The position numbers were made by a program, and so were the translations under genes. From Flavobacteriaceae bacterium (lineage in GTDB: Bacteria; Bacteroidota; Bacteroidia; Flavobacteriales; Flavobacteriaceae): 54,115 nucleotides of DNA. A model generated the notes under the pieces. That model saw nothing but the letters and a program-made list of their open reading frames with translations, was not told the origin of the DNA and searched no databases. The DNA is taken from the NCBI GenBank assembly GCA_024635765.1, contig JAGXIE010000068.1:1-54115 (forward strand). Direction: 5' to 3'. This document shows positions 27,738-37,888 of this stretch, piece after piece. Position 1 is the stretch's first letter; each line of letters opens with the position of its first letter.

Positions 27738-30284
27738 ATGGATGATAATTTTTCCCCAAGAGTCAAAGATGTAATAGCGTATAGCAAAGAAGAAGCCCTG
27801 CGTTTGGGTCATGACTTTATTGGCACGGAACATTTAATGCTTGGCCTGCTTCGAGATGGCAATGGTAAAGCAATAGATATTTTGAGCGCTTTAGAAATCG
27901 ACTTGAACCATTTAAGGAGAAAAGTTGAAATTTTGAGCCCTGCTAACCCTACCATTTTGGCGACATCAAATGAAAAAAAGAACCTGCATCTTACAAGACA
28001 GGCAGAACGCGCATTAAAAACAACATTTTTAGAAGCTAAATTGTTCCAGAGTACGTCAATTAATACAGCACATCTGCTGTTGTGTATTTTAAGAAATGAA
28101 AATGATCCTACCACAAAATTGCTTAATAAGCTTAAGGTGGATTATGATAATGTAAAAGAACAGTTCAAATCTATGATAACAAATGATGACGATTATTTAG
28201 AATCTCCGAAAGCAGAATCATTTTCGGATGATGATAGCGGAGATGATGACGATAAACAAAATCCGTTCAGTCAGTCAACATCCAAATCCACCAAGAAGTC
28301 AAAAACACCTGTTTTAGACAATTTCGGTCGCGATTTAACCGTAATGGCTGAAGAGGGTAAGTTAGATCCCGTTGTAGGCCGAGAAAAGGAAATACAGCGC
28401 GTTTCTCAAATATTGAGCAGACGTAAAAAAAATAATCCATTGCTTATCGGAGAACCAGGAGTTGGTAAATCTGCAATTGCTGAAGGTTTAGCATTGCGCA
28501 TAGTAAAACGTAAAGTCTCCCGCATTTTATTCAATAAACGTGTGGTGACTCTCGATTTAGCGAGTTTGGTCGCTGGGACTAAATACCGTGGCCAGTTTGA
28601 AGAGCGGATGAAAGCAGTCATGAATGAGTTAGAAAAAAATGATGATATCATTCTATTTATTGATGAAATACACACGATTGTGGGTGCAGGTGGTGCAACA
28701 GGAAGTCTGGACGCCTCTAACATGTTCAAACCTGCATTAGCGAGAGGTGAGATACAATGTATAGGTGCTACTACATTAGACGAATACAGACAATATATTG
28801 AGAAGGATGGGGCATTAGAACGTCGCTTCCAAAAGGTGATTGTTGAACCGACTACCGTTGAAGAAACAATTCAAATATTAAACAATATCAAGGACAAATA
28901 CGAAGAGCATCATAATGTCGATTATACAGATGAAGCTATTGAGGCTTGTGTTAAGTTGACCAATCGATATATGACAGAACGTTTCTTGCCAGACAAGGCA
29001 ATTGATGCTTTGGATGAAGCTGGCTCAAGGGTTCATATCACGAATATTCAAGTTCCTAAACAGGTTTTGGAGTTGGAAAAACAACTTGAAGAAGTTAAGG
29101 AAACTAAAAATACGGTTGTTAAGAAACAAAAGTATGAAGAGGCTGCCAAATTACGCGATGATGAAAAACGTCTTGAGAAAGAATTAGCAATCGCTCAAGA
29201 AAAATGGGAAGAAGAAACTAAATTGCATAGAGAGATCGTCACAGAAGATAATGTAGCAGATGTGGTATCGATGATGACTGGGATCCCAGTGAATAGAATC
29301 GCACAGACCGAAAGTAACAAATTGGCAAAACTGCCTGATCTTATTAAAGGCAAGGTAATAGGTCAAGATGATGCTGTTGCAAAAGTCGTAAAAGCCATTC
29401 AGCGTAATCGTGCTGGACTAAAAGATCCAAATAAGCCAATTGGTTCATTTATATTTTTAGGTCAAACAGGAGTTGGTAAAACGCAATTGGCGAAAGTTTT
29501 GGCGCGAGAACTCTTCGATAGTGAAGATGCACTTGTGAGAATCGACATGAGCGAATACATGGAAAAATTCTCCATTTCAAGATTAGTTGGGGCACCTCCA
29601 GGGTATGTTGGATATGAAGAGGGTGGGCAATTAACTGAAAAAGTGAGACGTAAGCCCTATGCCGTTATTCTTTTGGATGAGATTGAGAAAGCACATCCAG
29701 ATGTATTTAACATGCTATTGCAAGTGCTTGACGATGGTTATTTAACGGATAGTCTTGGTCGTAAAATTGATTTTAGAAATACCATAATAATAATGACCTC
29801 CAATATTGGTGCTCGTAAGCTAAAAGATTTCGGGCAAGGTGTTGGATTTGGAACTTCAGCTAAAGAGGCACAAGCATCTGATAATACACGAAGTGTCATA
29901 GAAAATGCACTCAAGAAAGCCTTCGCTCCAGAATTTTTAAATAGAATTGATGATGTAATGGTTTTTAATGCTTTGGAAAAAGAAGACATCAATAAGATTA
30001 TTGATATTGAGTTAGAGCAATTAATAGCTCGAATTAAGGATATAGGATACACGCTAGAATTGACTCCAAAAGCCAAAGATTATATTGCTGATAAAGGGTT
30101 TGATAAAGAGTATGGTGCAAGACCATTGAAAAGAGCTATTCAGAAATATGTTGAAGACGCTTTGGCTGAAGAAATTATTACTTCAAAGATCCATGAAGGT
30201 GATAAAATTTTGATGGATTTAGATTCTAAAACCGAAGAATTGACAATTAAAATTGAAAAATCTGAAGAGCATACAGAATCCTGA
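27738..30284 (+). CDS. clpC: ATP-dependent Clp protease ATP-binding subunit ClpC
   Basis: An 848-residue AAA+ unfoldase that feeds substrates to ClpP. In order: a Clp N-terminal repeat domain (1-145), a charged linker ([11 protein letters not shown] region), AAA module 1 with Walker [10 protein letters not shown] (about 238), a UVR motif [19 protein letters not shown] (about 465), and AAA module 2 with Walker [10 protein letters not shown] (about 574) and [14 protein letters not shown]. The UVR motif between the modules marks ClpC rather than ClpB or ClpA. A reading from 27702 adds 12 hydrophobic residues of no meaning. It is followed by a hairpin terminator. Confidence 0.95.
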   Translation: MDDNFSPRVKDVIAYSKEEALRLGHDFIGTEHLMLGLLRDGNGKAIDILSALEIDLNHLRRKVEILSPANPTILATSNEKKNLHLTRQAERALKTTFLEAKLFQSTSINTAHLLLCILRNENDPTTKLLNKLKVDYDNVKEQFKSMITNDDDYLESPKAESFSDDDSGDDDDKQNPFSQSTSKSTKKSKTPVLDNFGRDLTVMAEEGKLDPVVGREKEIQRVSQILSRRKKNNPLLIGEPGVGKSAIAEGLALRIVKRKVSRILFNKRVVTLDLASLVAGTKYRGQFEERMKAVMNELEKNDDIILFIDEIHTIVGAGGATGSLDASNMFKPALARGEIQCIGATTLDEYRQYIEKDGALERRFQKVIVEPTTVEETIQILNNIKDKYEEHHNVDYTDEAIEACVKLTNRYMTERFLPDKAIDALDEAGSRVHITNIQVPKQVLELEKQLEEVKETKNTVVKKQKYEEAAKLRDDEKRLEKELAIAQEKWEEETKLHREIVTEDNVADVVSMMTGIPVNRIAQTESNKLAKLPDLIKGKVIGQDDAVAKVVKAIQRNRAGLKDPNKPIGSFIFLGQTGVGKTQLAKVLARELFDSEDALVRIDMSEYMEKFSISRLVGAPPGYVGYEEGGQLTEKVRRKPYAVILLDEIEKAHPDVFNMLLQVLDDGYLTDSLGRKIDFRNTIIIMTSNIGARKLKDFGQGVGFGTSAKEAQASDNTRSVIENALKKAFAPEFLNRIDDVMVFNALEKEDINKIIDIELEQLIARIKDIGYTLELTPKAKDYIADKGFDKEYGARPLKRAIQKYVEDALAEEIITSKIHEGDKILMDLDSKTEELTIKIEKSEEHTES

Positions 30285-30315
30285 TAACCAAATTAGTATG
30301 AATATTATGATATAG

Positions 30316-30344
30316 ACCTCTTACTAGTTAAGAGGTTTTTTTTG
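30316..30344 (+). terminator. Terminator after clpC
   Basis: ACCTCTTA-ctagt-TAAGAGGT followed by an eight-T run, shortly after the clpC stop. Confidence 0.8.
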
Positions 30345-30376
30345 TTGATATAGCGAGTTATTTGTAACTTTAAGAC

Positions 30377-30745
30377 ATGACTGATGAGTTAAAGTTTGAT
30401 TTCTGTAAGATGTATATTTATAATAATTACATGATAGTTGTTATAAATGAGGGTGTTACGATTACCCCTAAACACAATCAAACCTTATTGAACGTTGTTG
30501 ACACTTATTATAAGAATAAAAAGTTTGTCTATATTACTCATAGGCTCAACTCTTACGCAGTTGATCCTGCCGTTTATTTAGAAACATCAAAAATTGATAA
30601 CCTTGCAGGCTTCGCTGTGGTTTCTAAAGATTTTAAGGCAAAAAGCAATGCCGAAATTGAGAAACTTTTTTTGAGCAAGCCATTTGAGGTGTTCAACACT
30701 ATTGAAGAGGCCATTTATTGGTCAGATTTGATACTTAAGGCATGA
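30377..30745 (+). CDS. Small STAS/SpoIIAA-like protein
   Basis: A 122-residue protein with no signal peptide. Its layout, with alternating strands and helices, ending PFEVFNTIEEAIYWSDLIL, resembles small STAS/SpoIIAA-like proteins common in flavobacteria, where the last helix carries the EEA..W pattern. I cannot assign a partner or ligand. It starts about 30 bases after the clpC terminator hairpin, so it is probably transcribed separately. Confidence 0.6.
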   Translation: MTDELKFDFCKMYIYNNYMIVVINEGVTITPKHNQTLLNVVDTYYKNKKFVYITHRLNSYAVDPAVYLETSKIDNLAGFAVVSKDFKAKSNAEIEKLFLSKPFEVFNTIEEAIYWSDLILKA

Positions 30746-30828
30746 TGCTCACTTTCTAATCTTTTCTAAAATAGAATTAAAGACAATACTCTATAGGCAT
30801 GACTTTTTTCGCTTTATTTTTATTTGTA

Positions 30829-32340
30829 TTAGTCAAAAAGCAACTCATTCTCTATGTGAAAAACTTCAATAAACTGCAAGGTGGTTTTTATCAAATTATG
30901 TAAAACCTCATCTTGTGTTACAAAATTGACATCTTGGCGATACATTTTAAGGAATGATTCAATAAATGGTGAAGAATTAATAGGTTTCCTAAAGTGTAAG
31001 GCTTGAGATCCGTTTAATAATTCAATTGCTAGAATACGTTCAACATTGTTAATCAAGGTGTATGCTTGGGTTGCCGCATTCGCTCCCATACTTACATGAT
31101 CTTCTTGACCATTTGAAGAAACTATGGAATCTACACTTGCTGGAGTAGCTAGTTGTTTATTGGCACTAACTATACTGGCTGCAGTATATTGAGGAATCAT
31201 AAGTCCCGAATTGAGACCTGGATTATCTACTAAAAATGTTGGTAATCCTCGTAATCCTGACACCAATTGAAAAATTCTTCGTTCGGAAATATTTCCTAAT
31301 TCCGCCATTGCGATTTTAAGATAATCCAGAGCTAAAGCCAAGGGTTGTCCATGAAAGTTACCACCTGAAATAATTTTATCCTCGCCAATAAATATATTGG
31401 GATTATCAGTTACCGAATTGATTTCAGTTGTAAAAACCTTATAAACATATTCTAATGTATCTTTTGTAGCACCATGAACTTGAGGCATACATCTAAAAGA
31501 GTAAGGATCTTGAACGTGCGCTTTTTTTTGTTTTATCAATTCACTCCCATCTAAAAACTCCCTTATACGCTCTGCCGTTTTCAATTGTCCTTTGTGTGGC
31601 CTGACCAAATGTACTAACTCATCAAAAGGTTCAATCCTTCCATCAAAAGCATCCAACGAAATACTTCCAATTAAATCAGCCAAATATGATAATTTATAGG
31701 ATTTTAAAATGAGGAGAACTCCGTAGGCACTCATAAACTGGGTCCCGTTAAGCAACGCCAGACCTTCTTTAGATTGCAACTGTAGTGGTTTCCAATTAAA
31801 CCTATTTAAAACTATTTCTGAATCTAAAACCTCACCTTCAATGTCCACTTCTCCTTTCCCGATAAGCGGTAATGATAAATGCGCCAATGGTGCCAAATCT
31901 CCTGAAGCTCCTAAAGAACCTAGAGTATAAATAACAGGTAAAATATCATTATTATAAAAGTCCACCAATCGTTGTACAGTAGCCAATTGAATTCCACTAT
32001 GTCCATAACTCAATGATTGGATCTTTAGAAGTAACATCAATTTTACAATCTCATTCGGCACCCTATCGCCTATACCACAAGCATGAGACATTGCCAAATT
32101 TTCTTGAAGTTGTGTTAGCCTATCTTTTGTAATCTTTACATTATATAAAGATCCAAAACCTGTATTTATACCATATATAGGCTCGTCTTCAGCTTGCATT
32201 CTTTTGTCCAAGTAAGCTCTACATTTCAATATTTTGTCTTTTGCAGAATCTGATAATTCAATCTTCTTCTGCTGAAAAACAATAGTACCAATTGTAGAAA
32301 TCTCTAAAATATCTGACGATATCTGATGGCTTGTTATCAT
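30829..32340 (-). CDS. hutH: Histidine ammonia-lyase
   Basis: A 503-residue lyase that deaminates histidine to urocanate. The MIO prosthetic group forms from Ala145-Ser146-Gly147 in GSLGASGDLAPLAH; Tyr57 in YGINTGFGS is the catalytic Tyr. NLAMSHACGIG has Ser85-His86, which in this family marks histidine over phenylalanine or tyrosine specificity. Length matches HutH (about 510). No hutU, hutI or hutG is nearby, so the rest of the pathway lies elsewhere. It diverges from the TlpA-like lipoprotein gene. Confidence 0.93.
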   Translation of the reverse strand: MITSHQISSDILEISTIGTIVFQQKKIELSDSAKDKILKCRAYLDKRMQAEDEPIYGINTGFGSLYNVKITKDRLTQLQENLAMSHACGIGDRVPNEIVKLMLLLKIQSLSYGHSGIQLATVQRLVDFYNNDILPVIYTLGSLGASGDLAPLAHLSLPLIGKGEVDIEGEVLDSEIVLNRFNWKPLQLQSKEGLALLNGTQFMSAYGVLLILKSYKLSYLADLIGSISLDAFDGRIEPFDELVHLVRPHKGQLKTAERIREFLDGSELIKQKKAHVQDPYSFRCMPQVHGATKDTLEYVYKVFTTEINSVTDNPNIFIGEDKIISGGNFHGQPLALALDYLKIAMAELGNISERRIFQLVSGLRGLPTFLVDNPGLNSGLMIPQYTAASIVSANKQLATPASVDSIVSSNGQEDHVSMGANAATQAYTLINNVERILAIELLNGSQALHFRKPINSSPFIESFLKMYRQDVNFVTQDEVLHNLIKTTLQFIEVFHIENELLFD

Positions 32341-32437
32341 ATTCGTAATTTATAGTCACAAAATTCAACATTACATATATACTATACAAGAAATGTTAAT
32401 AATAATTCAATATATTGAAAATGCGATTACAAAATGG

Positions 32438-32445
32438 TATTTTTG
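32438..32445 (+). promoter_or_regulatory. Putative promoter of the TlpA-like gene (-7 box TATTTTTG)
   Basis: TATTTTTG fits TAnnTTTG exactly and lies 21 bases before the ATG at 32467. It would overlap codons of the longer reading from 32434, which argues for the later start. Confidence 0.5.
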
Positions 32446-32466
32446 AGAAACTTAAAATTTAATTCA

Positions 32467-33525
32467 ATGAAACATTTGCTTCTCTTAATTCTTACGCTTT
32501 CTATTGTTGGATGTAAGAATGAACCCGAAAAAACAAAAGATTATGTGACCTTTTCAGGAAAAATCATAGATAAAAACAGTGATTCTATTGTTATACGTAA
32601 CGATTCGTATTCTAAAACTATAAAAGTAAATGATGAAGGAGTATTTAAAGATACTTTAAAAGTTGAAACAGGTATTTATACTTTTTATGATGGCGGTGAG
32701 TCGACAAATATTTATTTACAGAATGGGTATGATCTAAATATGACATTGGACACTAAAATGTTTGATGAAACTATTCAATATTCTGGCAGAGGAGCGGAGA
32801 CAAACAATTATTTTGCAAAAAAAGCATTGATGGAAGAATCCCTATACCCTCCTAGTTTTTTTGATATGGAAGAAGCTGATTTTAGAACTAAAGTTTCTGA
32901 AATTAATTCAAAATTGAGCTCGTTTTTAGAGCAAAATAAGGATATCGATTCAATTGTATATAAAAATGAAAAAGAAAATATTGACGGATTCGAAACTGAA
33001 ATATTTTCTTTTTATTCTAAAAATAAAGAAAGAGAAATAGCCCGAGCAAAAGAATTTGAGAGTTTTATAGGCCAACCATCACCTAAATTCATCAATTACG
33101 AAAATTATGAAGGTGGAACCACTTCGTTAGCTGACTTAAAAGGAAAATATGTCTATGTTGATGTTTGGGCAACTTGGTGTGGCCCTTGCATAGCTGAAAT
33201 ACCTTATCTAAAGGAAGTTGAAAAACAGTATGATGGAAAAAACATTCAGTTCGTAAGTATTTCAGTTGATAACGGTAGAGGTTATAAAGACCAATCGTTA
33301 GAAGCCAGTAAAGAAGGTTGGAGAAAAATGATTGCTGAAAAAGAATTGGGCGGTATTCAATTATTCTCAGATAAAGCATGGAAATCTGATTTTGTCACAG
33401 GTTATAAAATTCAAGGTATTCCTAGATTCATACTAATAGATCCTCGTGGAAATGTCGTGAATGCTGACGCACCGAGACCATCAAGTCCAAAATTAGTTAA
33501 ATTGTTCAACGAGAAAGGAATATAA
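32467..33525 (+). CDS. TlpA-like thioredoxin-fold lipoprotein with DUF4369-like N-terminus
   Basis: A 352-residue lipoprotein: signal and lipobox (LSIVGC), a beta-rich N-terminal region of the DUF4369 type (about 25-110), a helical linker, and a C-terminal thioredoxin domain (about 210-350) with WATWCGPC giving Cys238 and Cys241. TlpA-like proteins reduce disulphides in the envelope, often for cytochrome maturation or repair. The ATG at 32467 gives a normal lipoprotein signal; the upstream ATG at 32434 would add 11 residues and lies in the promoter. A bidirectional terminator follows. Confidence 0.9.
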   Translation: MKHLLLLILTLSIVGCKNEPEKTKDYVTFSGKIIDKNSDSIVIRNDSYSKTIKVNDEGVFKDTLKVETGIYTFYDGGESTNIYLQNGYDLNMTLDTKMFDETIQYSGRGAETNNYFAKKALMEESLYPPSFFDMEEADFRTKVSEINSKLSSFLEQNKDIDSIVYKNEKENIDGFETEIFSFYSKNKEREIARAKEFESFIGQPSPKFINYENYEGGTTSLADLKGKYVYVDVWATWCGPCIAEIPYLKEVEKQYDGKNIQFVSISVDNGRGYKDQSLEASKEGWRKMIAEKELGGIQLFSDKAWKSDFVTGYKIQGIPRFILIDPRGNVVNADAPRPSSPKLVKLFNEKGI

Positions 33526-33547
33526 AACATTTTACGATTCAAAAATA

Positions 33548-33580
33548 AAAATGCCACTCTAATTTAAAGTGGCATTTTTT
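33548..33580. terminator. Bidirectional terminator between TlpA-like gene and nnr
   Basis: AAAATGCCACT and AGTGGCATTTT form a stem around a CTAATTTA-type loop, with flanking A and T runs, between two convergent genes. Confidence 0.85.
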
Positions 33581-33581
33581 A

Positions 33582-35156
33582 TTAAATTGACTTCTGCTTA
33601 TCCTTCTCTGTTTTTTCATCCGCTTGCGGTTCTAGATTGTCTTCTATTGGTGCAAATAAATCTATGTATGCTTTACCCAAATACTCGATCACATGGCTCG
33701 CAATTAAACTTTGATATCCTAAATCTTCAACAGCAATATCTGCAGACTTTCCATGAAGATAAACGCCAAAAACGACCGCATGCAATGGTTCGTAGCCTTG
33801 AGATAATAATCCAGTAAGTATTCCTGTTAAAACATCTCCAGTTCCTGCTGTAGCCAATCCTGGATTACCTGTAGAATTAACATATAATTTATCTTTAGAC
33901 ACAGTTATGGTATTGGAGCCCTTAATGACTACAATTAAGTTGTAGGTTTTAGAGAATTCTTTCACTTTTTTAAGTTTGTCAAAATCATCCTTCCACTTCC
34001 CTATCAATCGCTCCAATTCTTTTGGATGCGGAGTTAGAATTGTTTCTTTAGGCAATAATTTTAAAAACTCTTTATTTTTTGAAATTATATTTATGCCATC
34101 TGCATCGATTACTAATGGCACTTTATTTGACTTTAAAAAAACTTCAAATGCTTTGCTTGTTTTTGCATCTGTTCCAATGCCGATTCCAATTCCTATTGAT
34201 GTCGGTTCTATATCAAATTTTATCTCGGTAATTATGTCATTATCGGTATCAGTAATAACCATTGCTTCGTGAAAAGCAGTTTGCATAACCGTGTAACCAC
34301 ATTTCGGAACGTAAGCTGTTACTAAACCTGCTCCTGATGATAGCGCAGCCCTGCTCGATAAAACTACGGCACCTATTTTTCCATAACTGCCACCTATGAT
34401 TAAACTATGACCAAAACTACCCTTATGTGTGAACTTGTCACGAGGTTTGTAAACTTGGAGCATTTCCAATTTCCCTAATAGTTCAGCTTCGGTCTCGGTT
34501 GATTGAAAAAATTCAGGGTCGAGACCTATATTCAGAATTTCCCATTGTTGTGTGTATTTAGCTGTATCAGGTAAAAAGAACACTAATTTAGGTGAGGCAA
34601 AACTTAAGGTGTGATTTGCCCAAACAACCCCGTTCTCATCCTTTGGAACTTTATCGGTATATAAACCAGATGGCATGTCAATTGCTAAAGTAAATGCTTT
34701 TGATTTCTTGAAATGTTGGAATAAACCTTGAACCCATATGTTTGCTGGACGGTTCAAACCAATTCCAAATATGGCATCTATAATAATATCATCTACTCCT
34801 ATATCTGGAAAATCAGCTTCACAATTAAGCATTTCAGGCCATTTTTTAGTAGTCTCTTTAATTCGTTCATAGTTCACTAAAAAATCTTTTGAGCGCTTGT
34901 CACTGCAATTTACCACATAGGTTTTAACGTTGTAACCATGAGTAATTAGATGCCTTGCCACCACCAATCCATCACCACCATTATTCCCAATACCACAAAA
35001 CACATGAATCGGAACTTGTGCTCCTTGCATGCGAATATGTAACCAATTGAAAATCTGAATGCCAGCTCGTTCCATCAATTCTGTCGAAGAGATGTTTTGT
35101 TTTTCGGCTGTTATTTTATCTCCTTCATAAATCTGTTCTTTGGAAAATATCTTCAT
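33582..35156 (-). CDS. nnr: Bifunctional NAD(P)HX epimerase/dehydratase
   Basis: A 524-residue fused repair enzyme. The N-terminal epimerase half (to about 220) contains FCGIGNNGGDGLVVARHL; the C-terminal half (about 235-500) is the ADP- or ATP-dependent dehydratase with SFGHSLIIGGSYGKIGA, LTPHPKELERL and NPGLATAGTGD (431-441). Together they restore damaged NAD(P)H hydrates. The last 25 residues are a charged tail (EPQADEKTEKDKQ). The gene converges with the TlpA-like gene and is divergent from the threonine operon, whose leader begins about 105 bases beyond its start. Confidence 0.93.
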   Translation of the reverse strand: MKIFSKEQIYEGDKITAEKQNISSTELMERAGIQIFNWLHIRMQGAQVPIHVFCGIGNNGGDGLVVARHLITHGYNVKTYVVNCSDKRSKDFLVNYERIKETTKKWPEMLNCEADFPDIGVDDIIIDAIFGIGLNRPANIWVQGLFQHFKKSKAFTLAIDMPSGLYTDKVPKDENGVVWANHTLSFASPKLVFFLPDTAKYTQQWEILNIGLDPEFFQSTETEAELLGKLEMLQVYKPRDKFTHKGSFGHSLIIGGSYGKIGAVVLSSRAALSSGAGLVTAYVPKCGYTVMQTAFHEAMVITDTDNDIITEIKFDIEPTSIGIGIGIGTDAKTSKAFEVFLKSNKVPLVIDADGINIISKNKEFLKLLPKETILTPHPKELERLIGKWKDDFDKLKKVKEFSKTYNLIVVIKGSNTITVSKDKLYVNSTGNPGLATAGTGDVLTGILTGLLSQGYEPLHAVVFGVYLHGKSADIAVEDLGYQSLIASHVIEYLGKAYIDLFAPIEDNLEPQADEKTEKDKQKSI

Positions 35157-35234
35157 CGGAAAAGTTGTTTAACGAATAAATAGGTTATTCACTCCTAAAT
35201 TGGGCAATTAATTTTTTTATTACAGTAAAAATAA

Positions 35235-35242
35235 TACATTTG
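35235..35242 (+). promoter_or_regulatory. Putative threonine operon promoter (-7 box TACATTTG)
   Basis: TACATTTG is an exact TAnnTTTG match 20 bases before the leader-peptide ATG. No clear -33 TTG at the usual distance. Confidence 0.6.
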
Positions 35243-35261
35243 AAAGGTATTGCATAAAAAA

Positions 35262-35360
35262 ATGTCACACGTTAGTAACATCTCCACCGTAACTATTTCT
35301 TCCACTTCCTTGGAAGGCGTTACATCTGTGACTACTACCACTACAACCCTTTGGGGTTAA
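35262..35360 (+). CDS. Threonine-operon leader peptide
   Basis: A 32-codon frame, ATG at 35262 and TAA at 35358, 76 bases before thrA. It contains ten threonine codons, six of them consecutive (codons 24-29), plus two isoleucine and four valine codons. The last residues are LWG. Such a threonine-rich short frame directly before thrA is the classic sign of ribosome-mediated attenuation, as in enterobacterial ThrL, here in a flavobacterium. Its length, position and the fact that it follows a fitting promoter make a real translated leader likely. The sequence itself does not resemble ThrL beyond composition. Confidence 0.82.
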   Translation: MSHVSNISTVTISSTSLEGVTSVTTTTTTLWG

Positions 35361-35410
35361 TTGCTATAGTTTATCCCGTCCTTTTCATTTTTTTCATTTT
35401 ATTTGTATTT
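35289..35410 (+). promoter_or_regulatory. Possible attenuator hairpins in the threonine leader
   Basis: Three candidate structures can be drawn. First, GTAAC (35289-35293) with GTTAC (35319-35323) enclosing CTTCC/GGAAG. Second, AACCC (35345-35349) with GGGTT (35354-35358), next to the leader stop. Third, GGGGTTAA (35353-35360) with TTTATCCC (35370-35377), one mismatch and one G-T pair, followed by a T-rich tract (35381-35399) like a terminator. The second and third are mutually exclusive because they share GGGGTT. Stems are short and the switching logic is not resolved by eye. Confidence 0.45.
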
Positions 35411-35436
35411 AATAACCATTTTCATAACCTATCTAT

Positions 35437-37881
35437 ATGTTAGTATTAAAATTCGGAGGTACATCTGTCGGTTCGGCAAAGAATATCAATAATGTCATTT
35501 CGATTTTAGAAAAAAAATCGAAACAAAATAAAATTATATGTGTAGTATCTGCAATTGGAGGTGTCACTGATAAATTGCTAAAAGCAGGAACATTAGCCCA
35601 AAATAAGAACGAAACCTATCTTTCAGTATTTAAAGAAATTAAAACAATTCATATCAGCATAATTGATGAGTTGATTCCCAATAAAAGTGAATCTATAGCC
35701 GAACATCTTGAATCTAAATTCAACGGATTGAAAAGCCTTTTGGATGGCATTTATCTAATCAATGAATTATCACCAAAAACAACCGACAAATTAGTGAGCT
35801 ATGGTGAATTACTTTCGTCATACTTGATCACGCGAACGATGCAAAGTCGAAATTTGAATGCCGAATTAAAAAACAGTCAAGATTTGGTTGTTACTAATTC
35901 AAATTTCACAAAAGCAGACGTTAATTATAATCGCACTAATGAGAATATCAAAAAGTATTTTGAATCCGTAAGGCAACAAATCACAATATTACCTGGGTTT
36001 ATATCAAAATCCCATCTTGGGGAAATCACTACACTAGGACGTGGTGGTTCTGATTTTACAGCCTCAATCGTTGCTGCGGCACTTAAAGTTAAACAATTGG
36101 AAATATGGACGGATGTGAGCGGTATGTATACGGCAAATCCAAAATTAGTAAGGCAAGCATACCCTATCGATACGTTATCGTATCAGGAAGCAATGGAATT
36201 ATCGCATTTTGGAGCTAAAGTTTTGTACCCTCCAACCGTGCAGCCCGTTTTGGATTTGAATATTCCAATCCATATTAAAAACACTTTGGAACCGGAAGCT
36301 ACAGGAACAATTATTTCCCAAAAAGGTAACGGAAAGACCTCTCCAGCAAAAGGAATTAGTAATATCAGTAATATTGCATTATTGACCCTACAAGGCAGCG
36401 GGATGATCGGTATTCCTGGTTTTTCAAAGCGATTGTTCGAAACCTTGGCAAACGAAAAAATCAATGTTGTCTTGATCACGCAATCCTCTTCTGAACATTC
36501 AATTTGTTTTGGTATTGATGAAAAAGATGCCGAGCGAGCTCAAATTTCAGTTGATAATACTTTTGAAAATGAAATTTCATTGCGAAAAATTGATCCAATC
36601 ATAGTTGAGAAAGATTTATCGATCATTGCACTTGTTGGTGACAATATGAAAAGCCATCAAGGTATCAGTGGGCGCATGTTCAGTTCTCTCGGTAAAAACA
36701 ATATTAATGTCAGAGCAATTTCCCAAGGTGCTTCAGAGCGTAATATTTCAGCAGTTATTATGGAAAATGATGTCAAAAAAGCTTTAAATACATTGCATGA
36801 AGCCTTTTTCGAAGGGAACATAAAACAACTGAACGTCTTTATTACAGGTGTTGGGAATGTAGGTGAAAAATTGGTTGACCAGATCAGACAGCAGCGAAAA
36901 TACCTCAAGGAAAATTTAAAACTTAATTTGAGAGTCGTTGGATTATCCAATTCGCGAACCATGATTTTTAACGATGGCGGTTTGTCTCTTAAAGATTGGA
37001 AAGAACAATTGAAGGAAGGCAAACCGGCTTTACTTCTAGGTTTTATGGACGAAATAAAACGATTTAATCTGCGTAACAGTATTTTTGTGGATGTCACAGC
37101 AAATGAAGATATTTCTAATTTATATTCTGACTATTTGAAACAAAATATAGCTGTGGTTGCATGCAATAAAATAGCGTGCTCGAGTGACTATGAAGATTAC
37201 AGTGAATTGAAATATTTATCTAAAAAATATAGTGTACCATTTTTGTTTGAAACCAATGTAGGCGCAGGTTTACCAATAATTGACACATTGAACCACCTGA
37301 TAGTTTCAGGCGATAAAATTACTTCCATTCAAGCAGTTTTATCAGGAAGTTTGAATTTTGTGTTTAATAATTTTAATGACAACACTAAATTTCACGACGT
37401 GGTTAAACAGGCACAAACTGAAGGCTACACTGAACCAGATCCAAGAATTGATTTGAGTGGCGTCGATGTCGCTCGAAAAATCCTTATTTTGGCACGAGAA
37501 AGCGGTACAGAAATGAATCTGGAGGATATAGAAAATAAATCTTTCTTAACTAAAGATAATTTAGAAAGTAAATCAGTTGAAGATTTTTATAAAACTTTGG
37601 TTGTGGATGAAGACCATTTTCAAAAGCTATATGCTTCCGCGAAAGCGAACGACAGCCAATTAAAATATGTGGCAGAATTTATAGATGGAAAAGCAAAGGT
37701 TGGATTAAAGGAAATTCCCCAAGGTCATCCTTTTTACAATTTAGAAGGAAAAGACAATATAGTGATGTTTTATACCCAAAGATATCCCGAACAACCTTTG
37801 ATTATTAAAGGTGCCGGTGCTGGTGCAGAGGTTACGGCATCAGGATTGTTTGCTGATATTATTAGAGCTGGAAATAAATAA
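35437..37881 (+). CDS. thrA: Bifunctional aspartokinase/homoserine dehydrogenase
   Basis: An 814-residue fusion catalysing the first and third steps from aspartate to threonine. The kinase half opens LKFGGTSVGS; TTLGRGGSDFTA is its second motif. Two ACT domains lie around 310-460 (SGMIGIPGFSKRLFETLA), the usual sites of feedback control by threonine. The dehydrogenase half starts at about 467 with FITGVGNVGEKLV and contains GAGLPIIDTLNHL and SGSLNFVF. Length is that of E. coli ThrA (820). It is the first structural gene of thrABC, seven bases before thrB, and is preceded by the threonine-rich leader. Confidence 0.97.
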   Translation: MLVLKFGGTSVGSAKNINNVISILEKKSKQNKIICVVSAIGGVTDKLLKAGTLAQNKNETYLSVFKEIKTIHISIIDELIPNKSESIAEHLESKFNGLKSLLDGIYLINELSPKTTDKLVSYGELLSSYLITRTMQSRNLNAELKNSQDLVVTNSNFTKADVNYNRTNENIKKYFESVRQQITILPGFISKSHLGEITTLGRGGSDFTASIVAAALKVKQLEIWTDVSGMYTANPKLVRQAYPIDTLSYQEAMELSHFGAKVLYPPTVQPVLDLNIPIHIKNTLEPEATGTIISQKGNGKTSPAKGISNISNIALLTLQGSGMIGIPGFSKRLFETLANEKINVVLITQSSSEHSICFGIDEKDAERAQISVDNTFENEISLRKIDPIIVEKDLSIIALVGDNMKSHQGISGRMFSSLGKNNINVRAISQGASERNISAVIMENDVKKALNTLHEAFFEGNIKQLNVFITGVGNVGEKLVDQIRQQRKYLKENLKLNLRVVGLSNSRTMIFNDGGLSLKDWKEQLKEGKPALLLGFMDEIKRFNLRNSIFVDVTANEDISNLYSDYLKQNIAVVACNKIACSSDYEDYSELKYLSKKYSVPFLFETNVGAGLPIIDTLNHLIVSGDKITSIQAVLSGSLNFVFNNFNDNTKFHDVVKQAQTEGYTEPDPRIDLSGVDVARKILILARESGTEMNLEDIENKSFLTKDNLESKSVEDFYKTLVVDEDHFQKLYASAKANDSQLKYVAEFIDGKAKVGLKEIPQGHPFYNLEGKDNIVMFYTQRYPEQPLIIKGAGAGAEVTASGLFADIIRAGNK

Positions 37882-37888
37882 GAGAATT

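Noticed and set aside
36657-37097. Antisense frame of 146 residues in thrA
   Set aside because: Shadow of thrA; low-complexity Lys/Arg-Ser-rich translation without a recognisable domain.
37811-37888. Longer thrB reading from 37811
   Set aside because: Overlaps thrA by 70 bases and adds residues not found in homoserine kinases.
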